From contig CAINDJ010000407.1 of assembly GCA_903847325.1 (NCBI GenBank), positions 1 to 35,448 on the forward strand: 35,448 nt of DNA. The letters are read 5' to 3'. This DNA comes from an uncultured beta proteobacterium. Lineage in GTDB: Bacteria; Pseudomonadota; Gammaproteobacteria; Burkholderiales; Burkholderiaceae_B. Position 1 is the stretch's first letter; each line of letters starts with the position of its first letter. The translations under genes were made by a program, and so were the position numbers. Positions 1 to 8,336 of this stretch are shown here, piece after piece. The notes below the pieces were generated by a model. It was not told the origin of the DNA. It saw only the letters and a program-made list of their open reading frames with translations, and did not search any database.

Positions 1-686
1 ATGAATTCGCTAAGCGCGATGAGGGGAGTCTGGTGATTGCCTGCACCCACACTCAGGCGCGTTATGTATTGCCTAAAGTCATCCCCGCCTTTCGTCAGAA
101 ATTTCCACGCGTGCATCTTGCCCTGGCAGAGGGTAGCCCTCCCCAGTTAGCCGAAATGGTTTTGCATGAGCATGCTGATCTGGCCATTGCCACTGAGTCA
201 CTTTCGCTGACGCCTGGGCTGGAAACGTTGCCTTGTTACACCTGGGAGCACACGGTAGTGGTCCGTCCTGATCATCCTCTGGCAGAATTGTCCAAGAAAA
301 AAGGCTTTGCCCTAACACTTGAACACCTCGCCAACTATCCCATCGTGACCTATGATCGTGCATTTTCAGGACGCCGTTCGGTCAATGAGGCGTTCGAAAA
401 AGTTAATTTACACCCTGATATCGTGCTTGAGGCCATCGATGCCGATGTGATTAAAACCTACGTGGATGTAGGGCTTGGCATTGGCATCATTGCTGGCGTA
501 GCCTACGAGCCGGCGCGTGATACGAATCTTGTTAGCTTGCCAGCCGGGCATCTTTTCGGTAATCAGACTACCCACATCGCGATCAAGTCGGGCGTCTTTC
601 TGCGCGATTACGTGTACACATTTATTTCCATGCTGACTCCCGAACTGACAGAGGATGCTGTGAGGGAACTCATAGAAACTAAATGA
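1..686 (+). CDS. cysB: CysB-type LysR regulator, C-terminal part (5' cut by window edge)
   Basis: The frame is open from base 3, so the gene begins before the window and the helix-turn-helix is not visible. What remains is the effector-binding domain of a LysR-type regulator. The stretch reading EGSLVIACTHTQARYVLP, followed by FPRVHLALAEGSP and ADLAIATESL, closely parallels E. coli CysB (GSLSIATTHTQARYALP, then PRVSL, GSP and ADFAIATE). CysB controls sulfate assimilation and cysteine synthesis, with N-acetylserine or O-acetylserine as inducer; the Thr-His-Thr-Gln motif belongs to the ligand pocket of that family. No sulfur genes are in view, so the assignment rests on protein resemblance alone. 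The paralogue Cbl cannot be fully excluded. A GTG at 33 lies inside the reading frame and is not the start. Confidence 0.88.
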   Translation, partial: EFAKRDEGSLVIACTHTQARYVLPKVIPAFRQKFPRVHLALAEGSPPQLAEMVLHEHADLAIATESLSLTPGLETLPCYTWEHTVVVRPDHPLAELSKKKGFALTLEHLANYPIVTYDRAFSGRRSVNEAFEKVNLHPDIVLEAIDADVIKTYVDVGLGIGIIAGVAYEPARDTNLVSLPAGHLFGNQTTHIAIKSGVFLRDYVYTFISMLTPELTEDAVRELIETK

Positions 687-717
687 GAATAGGTATTATT
701 ACGCTTGCATTTTAAAT

Positions 718-736
718 GGGAATCATTATCATTAAG
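718..736 (+). promoter_or_regulatory. Fur-box-like sequence
   Basis: The 19 bases GGGAATCATTATCATTAAG can be read as three hexamers of the Fur consensus (GATAAT GATAAT C ATTATC type): GGGAAT matches 4 of 6, the central C is kept, ATTATC matches 6 of 6 and ATTAAG 4 of 6. It lies 26 bases before the proposed ATG of the DUF2325 gene, where a repressor would block transcription. This is a pattern match by eye with no promoter mapped; iron regulation is inference. Confidence 0.45.
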
Positions 737-761
737 GCTGTTCGTTTATGGAGCAGACTTA

Positions 762-1121
762 ATGTCGATATCTTGTATTCCAATGCCTACCCCGTCCGGG
801 GGCGTTCAGCGCGCGATCCGGCATGCCGTCATCGTCGGCGCAGATCGCCTGGGAAATATTCCCGACTTACTGCGTGATCACAATATTTCCATCACCCATC
901 ACATCAGCGGTCGCGACCCCGCGCATCAGAAAAAGACACTTCATCTGCCCACAGGGACACAAATTGTTATTCTGCTGACTGATTTTTTAGGTCACAACGT
1001 GATGAAAACTTTTCGCCAGGCAGCCCAGCGCGGGGGGATTCAGGTTGTTGCGTGCAGGCGCTCTGTGTGCGCCATGCAGCAGGCTTTGAACCAATGTGGG
1101 CTGTGCGCGAAATCTGCTTGA
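762..1121 (+). CDS. DUF2325 domain protein (119 aa), function unknown
   Basis: A small soluble protein with the DUF2325 pattern: AVIVGADRLGNIPDLLRDHNI near the N-terminus, a middle segment ending in IVILLTDFLGHNVMKTFRQAAQ, and a final strand VVACRRS. DUF2325 proteins look like a small Rossmann-type fold and have no established biochemical role. The C-terminal tail has four cysteines (C-x4-C and later C-x2-C, in VACRRSVCAM and NQCGLCA), which could bind metal or react with redox agents; that is inference. The ATG at 762 is preferred over an in-frame ATG at 705 because the Fur-box-like sequence falls between them and the domain starts soon after 762. No strong ribosome binding site is visible. 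The gene stands alone between cysB and a convergent lipoprotein gene. Confidence 0.7.
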   Translation: MSISCIPMPTPSGGVQRAIRHAVIVGADRLGNIPDLLRDHNISITHHISGRDPAHQKKTLHLPTGTQIVILLTDFLGHNVMKTFRQAAQRGGIQVVACRRSVCAMQQALNQCGLCAKSA

Positions 1122-1147
1122 TGAGTTTAAGCGTTTACCAAGAATGA

Positions 1148-1789
1148 CTACTTGGCGGCGACTGTTTTCAGATCGAGACGGCGGGCGCCTGTGTAGCGCT
1201 TTGCCCAGTAACGGTCATTCATGTTTTCTACGCGAACCACACCACCCGAGGCGGGGGAGTGTACAAACTGATCCTGACCGATATAAACACCAACGTGCGA
1301 ATACTTACGACCCATCGTGTTAAAAAATACCAGGTCACCCACGGCAAGATCAGTGCGTGCAACGTTATCGCCTTGTCTGGCCATATCATCCGCACGTGGA
1401 GGTAATTTCAATCCAAGCGACTGATTCGCCGAGTAGCCAACTAAACCGCTGCAATCAAAGCCGGTATCGGGTGTTTTACCACCCGATCGATAGCGCACGC
1501 CCAGCTGCGTCATCATGTGCGCGGCGAGCGGGTGATCGATGTCTGCGAAGTACAGGCCATTACCACTTTTAGAGCGGGCCAGAAAAGCACCGATCGGATC
1601 GTTTGAATTGCGCCAGTCGGCGCTCGCAGCCGAATAACCACCCAAACCAAAACCAGCATTTTTTTGCGTTTCCATCCCCGTGCAACCACTTAATATAGTG
1701 AGGGCTGACACGGCGCTCAACCATGACGCACGCTTGAGCGCGCTGGCATGGTGGGAGAGGCGTACAAAGGATGGAAAAAATGAAATCAT
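1148..1789 (-). CDS. NlpC/P60 family lipoprotein, cell-wall endopeptidase
   Basis: A 213-aa secreted hydrolase. The first 36 residues contain a basic stretch, a hydrophobic run and the lipobox LSGC, with the lipidated cysteine at 36, so the protein should be anchored to a membrane facing the periplasm. The NlpC/P60 domain covers about residues 85-210. The catalytic cysteine is C113 in FDCSGLVGY, the catalytic histidine H165 in YSHVGVYIG, and a third polar residue is H177 in FVHSPASGG. Enzymes of this family cleave peptide stems of peptidoglycan, usually between D-Glu and the diamino acid; relatives in E. coli are Spr/MepS and NlpC. It is monocistronic and divergent from prpE, with 148 bases between the two starts in which no clear promoter was identified. 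Confidence 0.9.
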   Translation of the reverse strand: MISFFPSFVRLSHHASALKRASWLSAVSALTILSGCTGMETQKNAGFGLGGYSAASADWRNSNDPIGAFLARSKSGNGLYFADIDHPLAAHMMTQLGVRYRSGGKTPDTGFDCSGLVGYSANQSLGLKLPPRADDMARQGDNVARTDLAVGDLVFFNTMGRKYSHVGVYIGQDQFVHSPASGGVVRVENMNDRYWAKRYTGARRLDLKTVAAK

Positions 1790-1937
1790 TCGGTCCGGTT
1801 TAAATTGAGTGCCTTATTGCATTGCGTCAATTCTGAGCTTTTTTTTGATAAATGGCAAGCCTCGTGAAAGCTTTACCTGCCACAATCATAGTACAAAAAG
1901 TGATTCCCCCCCAAAAACTAATTCTCGGAGACTATCC

Positions 1938-3824
1938 ATGAATGCTGTCCAAGCTTTCCACCGCCGCTCGATTCAGGATCGTGATCAATTCTGGCGAGAT
2001 GAGGCTGCAGCGATTCACTGGCAAGTCCCCTTTACGCAGGTTCTAGATGATTCTAAGTTACCCTTTGCCAAGTGGTTTGTAGGCGGCCAGACTAACCTTT
2101 GTTTTAACGCGGTCGACAGGTGGCTGGACAGCCGTGCAGATCAGCCGGCGCTGATCTGGGTGTCGACCGAGGTCGATCAGGAGCAAACCTATACTTACCG
2201 TCAGCTGTATCAAGAGGTCAATGCGGTCGCCGCAATGCTCAAAGCGCAGGGCGTCGGGCAGGGCGATCGTGTACTCATCTATATGCCAATGGTGCCTGAG
2301 GCTGTTTTTGCGATGCTGGCCTGTGCGCGTCTGGGAGCGATCCACTCGGTCGTGTTTGGTGGATTTGCGTCAGTCAATCTGGCGCAGCGTATCGACGATG
2401 CCAAACCTAAAGTTATCGTCTGTGCGGATGCGGGCGCGCGCGCTGGCAAAGTCACTCCCTACAAGCCTTTGTTGGACAAAGCCGTTTCGCTTTGTACGGC
2501 CCCACCCGAAAAAGTAATCGTCGTGGATCGTGGCTTATTTGCTTTTGAGCCCGTCGCAGGACGTGATCTTGACTATGCTAGCTTGCGCAAACAATTTGAC
2601 GGGGTGGAGATCCCTGCTGTCTGGCTCGAGTCATCCGCACCAAGCTATGTGCTCTACACCTCAGGTACAACGGGCAAGCCCAAAGGCGTTCAGCGCGATG
2701 TCGGCGGTTATGCGGTTGCGCTGGCGTCCTCGATCAAGCATATTTTTAATGGAAAACCAGGCGACACTTTTCTTTGTACCAGTGATATTGGCTGGGTCGT
2801 GGGTCATTCCTATATTGTGTATGGCCCCCTCATTGGCGGTCAGACCACCATTCTTTACGAAGGTACACCTGTCAGGCCGGATGGCGGGATTCTCTGGAGC
2901 CTGGTTGAGCGCTTCAAGGTCGACACAATGTTTTCTGCACCCACGGCTATTCGTGTACTCAAAAAGCAGGATCCGGGTCTGCTCAAAAAATACGACCTGT
3001 CCTCTTTGCGCGCTTTATATATGGCAGGTGAGCCGCTGGACGAACCTACCGCTCAGTGGATCTCTGAAGGCCTGGGTAAACCGATTATCGATAATTACTG
3101 GCAGACTGAAACAGGCTGGCCGATCCTGGCTGGTCAGCCCGGCATTGAAAATGTTCCGACTAAATTCGGCAGCCCCTCCTTTCCCGTCTATGGTTTTGAT
3201 GTCCGCGTGATCGATGAGCAGACAGGTCAGGATCTTGGCGCCAATCAGAAAGGGGTAGTCGCGATTGTGCCTCCTTTGCCGCCAGGTGCGATGACCACCA
3301 TCTGGGGAGATGATGCGCGCTTTGTCGAAACGTATTTTTCGTCGATTCCCGGGCGGCAGGTGTATTCAACCTTTGACTGGGGCCTGGTCGATGAGGATGA
3401 CTACTGGTTCATTCTGGGACGTACCGATGACGTGATTAACGTTGCCGGCCATCGCTTAGGCACCCGGGAAATCGAAGAATCCATTAATAGCCACTCAGCC
3501 GTGGCAGAGTCGGCGGTGGTCGGCATCGCCGACCAGCTTAAAGGTCAGGTTGCCGTGGGTTTTGCTGTACTCAAAGACCCAAGCTTGCTCGATGTCGCAG
3601 GTGCAACACAAAAACTCGAAGCAGAGATTATGAAAGTTGTGGATGAGCAGCTGGGGCCGGTTGCACGCCCAGCTCGGGTACGTTTTGTCACGACCCTGCC
3701 TAAGACGCGGTCTGGTAAAGTACTCCGTCGCGCGATTGTCGCGGTTTGCGAAGGACGCGACCCCGGTGATCTCACCACAATCGAAGACCCCACTGCACTT
3801 GAACAAATTAAGGATTCATTATGA
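1938..3824 (+). CDS. prpE: Propionate-CoA ligase PrpE
   Basis: An AMP-forming acyl-CoA synthetase of 628 aa that converts propionate, ATP and CoA into propionyl-CoA, feeding the methylcitrate cycle. The ATP-binding loop TSGTTGKPKG is at residues 241-250, the adenine motif is in NYWQTETGW, and the C-terminal PKTRSGKVLRR carries the lysine (K594) needed for adenylation, which is acetylated in many relatives. Segments such as PFTQVLDDSKLPFAKWF and QRDVGGYAVAL match E. coli PrpE better than Acs. The ATG at 1938 is chosen because CGGAGA lies just before it and family members start here; the frame is open further upstream to 1809 but that part has no family resemblance. The stop overlaps the next ATG by four bases. 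No prpB, prpC or prpD is in the window. Confidence 0.93.
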   Translation: MNAVQAFHRRSIQDRDQFWRDEAAAIHWQVPFTQVLDDSKLPFAKWFVGGQTNLCFNAVDRWLDSRADQPALIWVSTEVDQEQTYTYRQLYQEVNAVAAMLKAQGVGQGDRVLIYMPMVPEAVFAMLACARLGAIHSVVFGGFASVNLAQRIDDAKPKVIVCADAGARAGKVTPYKPLLDKAVSLCTAPPEKVIVVDRGLFAFEPVAGRDLDYASLRKQFDGVEIPAVWLESSAPSYVLYTSGTTGKPKGVQRDVGGYAVALASSIKHIFNGKPGDTFLCTSDIGWVVGHSYIVYGPLIGGQTTILYEGTPVRPDGGILWSLVERFKVDTMFSAPTAIRVLKKQDPGLLKKYDLSSLRALYMAGEPLDEPTAQWISEGLGKPIIDNYWQTETGWPILAGQPGIENVPTKFGSPSFPVYGFDVRVIDEQTGQDLGANQKGVVAIVPPLPPGAMTTIWGDDARFVETYFSSIPGRQVYSTFDWGLVDEDDYWFILGRTDDVINVAGHRLGTREIEESINSHSAVAESAVVGIADQLKGQVAVGFAVLKDPSLLDVAGATQKLEAEIMKVVDEQLGPVARPARVRFVTTLPKTRSGKVLRRAIVAVCEGRDPGDLTTIEDPTALEQIKDSL

Positions 3825-4228
3825 AAACCAAAGCCGTATTGACCGACGCTGATGTTTCAAAAATGTTGGCCGCCTCAAAGGACTGTGCCAATAAAAATAA
3901 CTGGGCAGTGACAATCGCGATCGTTGACGACGGTGGCCATCTGCTCGGTTTGCAGCGTCTGGATGGTGCGGCGCCTGTTTCCGCGCATATCGCTCCCGCT
4001 AAAGCGCACACCGCTGCGCTGGGTCGCCGCGAAACCAAAGTCTACGAAGACATCATCAATAATGGTCGTACCGCATTTCTGTCCGCGCCCTTAGTCGCTG
4101 GCATGCTCGAAGGCGGTGTGCCAATCGTGATTGATGGCGAAGTCATTGGTGCTGTCGGTGTCTCCGGCGTGAAATCTTCCGAGGACGCAGAAGTCGCTCA
4201 AGCCGGGATCGCTGCGCTGACTGCATGA
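3821..4228 (+). CDS. GlcG/HbpS-like protein (DUF336 family)
   Basis: A 135-aa protein of the GlcG/HbpS family (old name DUF336). Hallmarks are AVTIAIVDDGGHLLGLQRLDGA near the N-terminus and GGVPIVIDGEVIGAVGVSG near the C-terminus, with the helix PAKAHTAALGRRETK between. Members include HbpS of Streptomyces, an extracellular haem-binding sensor protein, and GlcG, an unassigned member of glycolate operons. This one has no signal peptide, so it is probably cytoplasmic. Its ATG overlaps the prpE stop (ATGA) and its stop overlaps the ATG of the transporter that follows, so all three are translationally coupled. The role is not known; association with carboxylate metabolism fits both the glc operons and this locus. 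Confidence 0.85.
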   Translation: MKTKAVLTDADVSKMLAASKDCANKNNWAVTIAIVDDGGHLLGLQRLDGAAPVSAHIAPAKAHTAALGRRETKVYEDIINNGRTAFLSAPLVAGMLEGGVPIVIDGEVIGAVGVSGVKSSEDAEVAQAGIAALTA

Positions 4229-5568
4229 TGCAGCGCGATTCACGCATACTCAATCCGGGTGTGCGTGCCCGCGAAATGTGGGCCTGGGCGTTGCTTGATT
4301 TTGCAAACTCGGGCTACACCACGGTGGTGCTCACTGCCGTTTACAGCGCCTACTTCGTAGGCGTGGTTGCATCCAGCGCCCCGTGGGCGACATTTGCCTG
4401 GACTGCGACACTCTCTGTTTCTTATCTCCTTGTGATGTGTAGTCTGCCGTGGCTCACCGGATACGCCGATGCGCATGCGGGCCGCAAACGAATGCTTTTT
4501 AGCAGTGTCTTGGGGTGTGTGGTGTTCACCGCGTTGCTTGCGCGCACGGGCCCTGGGGATCTCTGGATCGCCGTACTGTTCGTCGTCTGCTCAAACTACT
4601 GCTTCAGTCTGAGTGAGTCAGCCATTGCATCTTTTCTTCCCTCTCTCGCCAGGCAAGACTCACTTGGCAGGGTGAGTGGCATAGGCTGGGGGGTGGGGTA
4701 TATCGGAGGATTGCTCGCCTTGGGCGTCGCCTTGTGGCTTGTTACACGGGGTCAGGCGCAAGGGCTGGGGGCTCAGGTGACCGTTCCCTGGGTGCTGCTG
4801 TCGACCGCTGCCATTTTTTCTTTGGCGACAATCCCTGCCTGGTTTCTGCTGAAAGAACGTGGCGTTGCGCAACCGAACGCACTGAGCCGTGATTTAAGCG
4901 GAATCTGTCAGATGCTGGCCAGGATGTTTTCTGAGCTGAGTCGTGATTTTTCTGAGTTTAGACGCCTGTTGATTTGTATCGTCTGTTATCAGGCGGGCAT
5001 CTCCGTTGTTATTACGCTGGCAGCCGTCTACGCCGAGCAGGTGATGGGCTTTAGCATGACGCAAACCATCATGCTGATTGTTGCCGTGAATATCGCAGCC
5101 GCATTAGGCGCCTTATCATTTGGCCCTATTCAGGATTGGCTGGGCCACCGTCGGGCGCTCGCACTTGCTTTGATGGGTTGGCTGATCACTAGTTTGACTG
5201 CCTACGCCGCGGTGAGCGCAGCTGTTTTTTGGTTTGCGGCCTGTCTGGCTGGCCTTTGTATGGGGACCACCCAGAGCGCCGGACGGGCGATGGTCGGTGC
5301 CTTTGCGCCTGCAGACAGGTTATCGCGGTTTTTTGGTTTATGGAGTTTTGCCACGCAGTTGGCCGCGGCAATCGGCCCCTTAGCCTATGGTGGCGTGACC
5401 TGGGCGACGGGGGGTAATCAGCGCTTGGCGATGCTCAGCACGAGCTTGTTTTTTCTTGTTGCGCTTATTATTCTTAAAAATATCTCTTGGGAGCGTGGTC
5501 AAAAGCAGAGGGAAATGTCGTACGGTCTATACGGCGTATGTAAGCAAGAAGTAAGAGCGCAAGATTAA
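4225..5568 (+). CDS. UMF1-family major facilitator transporter
   Basis: A 447-aa integral membrane protein with about twelve hydrophobic segments. The N-terminal signature WAWALLDFANSGYTTVVLT matches the UMF1 (unknown major facilitator 1, Atg22-like) family, whose bacterial members have no agreed substrate. LTGYADAHAGRKR is the loop between helices 2 and 3 typical of the facilitator superfamily, and the second half repeats the pattern at GPIQDWLGHRRAL. The start is ATG 4225, overlapping the preceding stop; an ATG at 4228 is the alternative. Its place between prpE and acs suggests transport of short carboxylates such as propionate or acetate, but this is inference only. The downstream gap to acs is 75 bases, so acs may have its own promoter. 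Confidence 0.82.
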   Translation: MMQRDSRILNPGVRAREMWAWALLDFANSGYTTVVLTAVYSAYFVGVVASSAPWATFAWTATLSVSYLLVMCSLPWLTGYADAHAGRKRMLFSSVLGCVVFTALLARTGPGDLWIAVLFVVCSNYCFSLSESAIASFLPSLARQDSLGRVSGIGWGVGYIGGLLALGVALWLVTRGQAQGLGAQVTVPWVLLSTAAIFSLATIPAWFLLKERGVAQPNALSRDLSGICQMLARMFSELSRDFSEFRRLLICIVCYQAGISVVITLAAVYAEQVMGFSMTQTIMLIVAVNIAAALGALSFGPIQDWLGHRRALALALMGWLITSLTAYAAVSAAVFWFAACLAGLCMGTTQSAGRAMVGAFAPADRLSRFFGLWSFATQLAAAIGPLAYGGVTWATGGNQRLAMLSTSLFFLVALIILKNISWERGQKQREMSYGLYGVCKQEVRAQD

Positions 5569-5643
5569 CCTTACGAATGATACAGGTATAAATTATGTAT
5601 AAAAATATTCCGAATTCCCTGGTCAACGAGGAGACCCCAGTCC

Positions 5644-7623
5644 ATGTCTAATTCAATCGAATCCGTTCTGGTCGAGACGCGTGTTTTTCCGCCTCCACAG
5701 GAATTTGTTAAACAAGCAAACGTATCTGGTCAGGCAGCTTATCAGGCGCTGCTTGATGAGTCCGATCGCGATCCAGATGGTTTTTGGGGGCGCCATGCGC
5801 GTGAAAATCTGACCTGGAGCAAGCCGTTTACGCAAGTGCTGGACGAGTCTAAAGCGCCTTTCTATAAATGGTTTGGCGATGGTGAACTCAATGTCAGTGA
5901 AAATTGCCTTGATGTGAACTTAAAAAATGGCAACGCTAATAAAGTCGCGATTATTTTTGAAGCCGATGGTGGCGAAGTCAAAAAAGTCACATACCAGCAG
6001 CTCTATGAATTGGTGTGTAAATTTGCCAATGGTTTGAAATCACTCGGTTATAAAACCGGTGATCGTTCAGTCATATATTTGCCGATGTCGATCGAAGCAG
6101 TCGTCGCGATGCAGGCCTGCGCCCGTCTGGGTATTACGCACTCTGTCGTGTTTGGCGGATTTTCAGCCAAGAGTTTGCATGAGCGTATTACTGACGTGGG
6201 TGCGAGTCTGGTCATTACCGCCGACGAACAAATGCGTGGCGGCAAGGCGATTGCGCTTAAGCCTGCGGTAGACGAGGCATTTGCCATGGGCGGCTGCGAG
6301 GCCGTTCGTCATTGCGTGGTTTACAAACGTACAGGTGGCAAAGTCGCCTGGGATGCCAAACGTGATATCTGGATGCATGAGCTTGCAGATCATCAATCCG
6401 CTGAATGCGCACCGGTTCCGGTCAATGCGGAGCATCCGCTTTTCATTCTCTATACCTCGGGCTCGACCGGTAAACCCAAGGGCGTGCAACACTCCTCAGG
6501 CGGTTATTTGCTGTGGGCCAAGCTCACCATGCAGTGGGTGTTCGACGCCAAGGCGAGCGATGTATTCTGGTGTACGGCTGATGTGGGCTGGGTGACGGGC
6601 CATACGTACATTACCTATGGCCCACTGGCTGCTGGTCTGACACAAATCGTATTTGAAGGCGTGCCGACATATCCTGACGCGGGCCGTTTCTGGAAAATGA
6701 TTCAGGATCACAAGGCCACGATTTTTTATACCGCTCCCACAGCGATTCGTTCTCTGATCAAAGCCTCGGATGCTAACGAAGCGCATCATCCAAAATCTTA
6801 TGATCTGACCAGTCTCAGACTGTTGGGATCGGTGGGTGAGCCAATCAATCCGGATGCATGGATGTGGTATCACAACAATGTCGGTGGCGGTCGCTGCCCG
6901 ATTGTCGATACCTGGTGGCAAACCGAGACGGGTGGCCACATGATTACCCCGTTGCCGGGTGCGACCCCTCTGAAACCAGGCTCATGCACCACGCGTCTGC
7001 CAGGCATTACCGCAGCCATTGTGGACGAGGCGGGTGGTGATGTTGAGGCCGGTCATGGTGGATTCCTTGTCATCAAGCGGCCCTGGCCCTCCATGATTCG
7101 TAACATCTGGGGTGATCCGGATCGTTATATCTCGAGTTATTTTCCTTCGGAGCTTGGTGGCTATTACCTTGCGGGTGATGGCGCGCAGTGCGACAAAGAC
7201 GGCTGCTTCTGGATCATGGGGCGCATTGATGATGTGCTTAACGTCTCTGGTCATCGCCTGGGCACCATGGAAGTCGAATCCGCTCTGGTCTCCCATGAGC
7301 TTGTCGCCGAGGCTGCCGTAGTGGGGCGTCCCGATGCAACGACTGGCGAGGCGGTGGTTGCGTTCGTCGTGCTCAAACGAACATGCCCAGAGGGCGCTGA
7401 GGCGATTGCAATTGGCAAACAACTGCGCGACTGGGTAGCCAAGGAAATCGGTCCAATTGCCAAGCCTAAAGAGATTCGCTTTGGCGATAATTTACCTAAG
7501 ACGCGTTCAGGCAAGATCATGCGCCGGTTATTGCGTGTAGTCGCCAAGGGCGAAAAAATCACGCAGGATGTATCGACGCTTGAAAATCCTGCGATTCTGG
7601 ATCAGCTTTCCTCACCCGTGTGA
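5644..7623 (+). CDS. acs: Acetyl-CoA synthetase (acetate-CoA ligase)
   Basis: A 659-aa AMP-forming enzyme that activates acetate to acetyl-CoA. The ATP loop [10 protein letters not shown] is at residues 271-280. [14 protein letters not shown] and [12 protein letters not shown] are the segments that shape the small acetate pocket in Acs; PrpE in this window reads GWVVGHSYIVYGPL and NYWQTETGW at the same places. The C-terminal [11 protein letters not shown] holds the catalytic lysine K624, the usual target of reversible acetylation. Length agrees with E. coli Acs (652 aa). A GAGGAG ribosome binding site precedes the ATG. It follows the prpE-GlcG-UMF1 group after 75 AT-rich bases and ends at a strong terminator, so it closes the unit. 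Confidence 0.94.
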   Translation: MSNSIESVLVETRVFPPPQEFVKQANVSGQAAYQALLDESDRDPDGFWGRHARENLTWSKPFTQVLDESKAPFYKWFGDGELNVSENCLDVNLKNGNANKVAIIFEADGGEVKKVTYQQLYELVCKFANGLKSLGYKTGDRSVIYLPMSIEAVVAMQACARLGITHSVVFGGFSAKSLHERITDVGASLVITADEQMRGGKAIALKPAVDEAFAMGGCEAVRHCVVYKRTGGKVAWDAKRDIWMHELADHQSAECAPVPVNAEHPLFILYTSGSTGKPKGVQHSSGGYLLWAKLTMQWVFDAKASDVFWCTADVGWVTGHTYITYGPLAAGLTQIVFEGVPTYPDAGRFWKMIQDHKATIFYTAPTAIRSLIKASDANEAHHPKSYDLTSLRLLGSVGEPINPDAWMWYHNNVGGGRCPIVDTWWQTETGGHMITPLPGATPLKPGSCTTRLPGITAAIVDEAGGDVEAGHGGFLVIKRPWPSMIRNIWGDPDRYISSYFPSELGGYYLAGDGAQCDKDGCFWIMGRIDDVLNVSGHRLGTMEVESALVSHELVAEAAVVGRPDATTGEAVVAFVVLKRTCPEGAEAIAIGKQLRDWVAKEIGPIAKPKEIRFGDNLPKTRSGKIMRRLLRVVAKGEKITQDVSTLENPAILDQLSSPV

Positions 7624-7661
7624 TTGGACAGCATTCACGTTTTACCGATGAGTGAGTATTT

Positions 7662-7693
7662 CGGGGATCTGGATTCAGATCCCCGTTTTTTTT
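7662..7693 (+). terminator. Intrinsic terminator of acs
   Basis: A perfect 10-base stem, CGGGGATCTG paired with CAGATCCCCG, with a GATT loop, is followed at once by eight T residues. It begins 38 bases after the acs stop. On the opposite strand no T-run follows, so it should act mainly on plus-strand transcripts. Confidence 0.93.
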
Positions 7694-7703
7694 GGTATGC
7701 CAG

Positions 7704-8219
7704 TCAATCAGCGATCGGCTGAAGATCCAGTGCAGGAACCGTAATGATCTGAGGTATGTGGCCGGTCAGTGCTAAAAACTTGTTTAAATTTGAATGTGAA
7801 ACGATCATCGTTGCGGTGTTTTTAAGTGGATGTGCATGTATCGCATCCGCAGCCCATAGCGATTGATCAATGACGCACCGCACTGATTGGGTTCGGTCGT
7901 TGACGAGTCCGAACACGCTCACCGAACCTGGCTTGACGCCCAGATAATCCATGAGGCGTTGTGCGGAGGCGAATCCTAATCTATTTACGCCGAGCAGATC
8001 GCTCAGTTTCGCAAGATCTACAGACAGGTGGGCGGGGACGACCACCAAAAAATGCTGAAGTCCTTTTTTATCACGTAAAAAAAGATTTTTTGTATTTGCG
8101 CCGGGCAGCTTTGATGCCAATAACGTTGAGTCAGCAACCGTCATGAACGCTTCGTGTTCATAGCGTGCCAATTCAATATTATTCAGAGACAGGAATTCCC
8201 GGAAATTGTTTTCGCCCAT
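7704..8219 (-). CDS. YbaK/ProX-type aminoacyl-tRNA deacylase
   Basis: A 171-aa free-standing editing domain of the YbaK/INS superfamily. These proteins hydrolyse mischarged tRNA, typically Ala-tRNA(Pro) for ProXp-ala (PrdX) and Cys-tRNA(Pro) for YbaK. The pattern GANTKNLFLRDKKG holds the conserved lysine (K44) and LGVKPGSVSVFGLVND is the glycine/proline segment closing the active site. This motif set is that of the ProXp-ala/PrdX branch, so alanine editing is more likely than cysteine editing. It is alone on its strand: the next minus-strand gene upstream starts 118 or more bases away and acs is convergent. The product is cytoplasmic. Confidence 0.85.
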   Translation of the reverse strand: MGENNFREFLSLNNIELARYEHEAFMTVADSTLLASKLPGANTKNLFLRDKKGLQHFLVVVPAHLSVDLAKLSDLLGVNRLGFASAQRLMDYLGVKPGSVSVFGLVNDRTQSVRCVIDQSLWAADAIHAHPLKNTATMIVSHSNLNKFLALTGHIPQIITVPALDLQPIAD

Positions 8220-8336
8220 TTCGCTGAGTGTCAGACGTTGTATTGTGGTGACAAAGAAAGCGTATTTAAGCTTAATGTATGTGGGCGTTCCTTGCTGAAG
8301 CTTACATTGCAGTTTTGTTAACTGTAAGAGTTAGTT

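Noticed and set aside
1809-1937. N-terminal extension of prpE by 43 codons
   Set aside because: The extra residues do not resemble the family and the good ribosome binding site is directly before 1938.
8220-8336. Possible regulatory structure between the deacylase and TPR genes
   Set aside because: Only a loose inverted repeat (AATGTA and TACATT) was found, with no promoter-like spacing or T-run.
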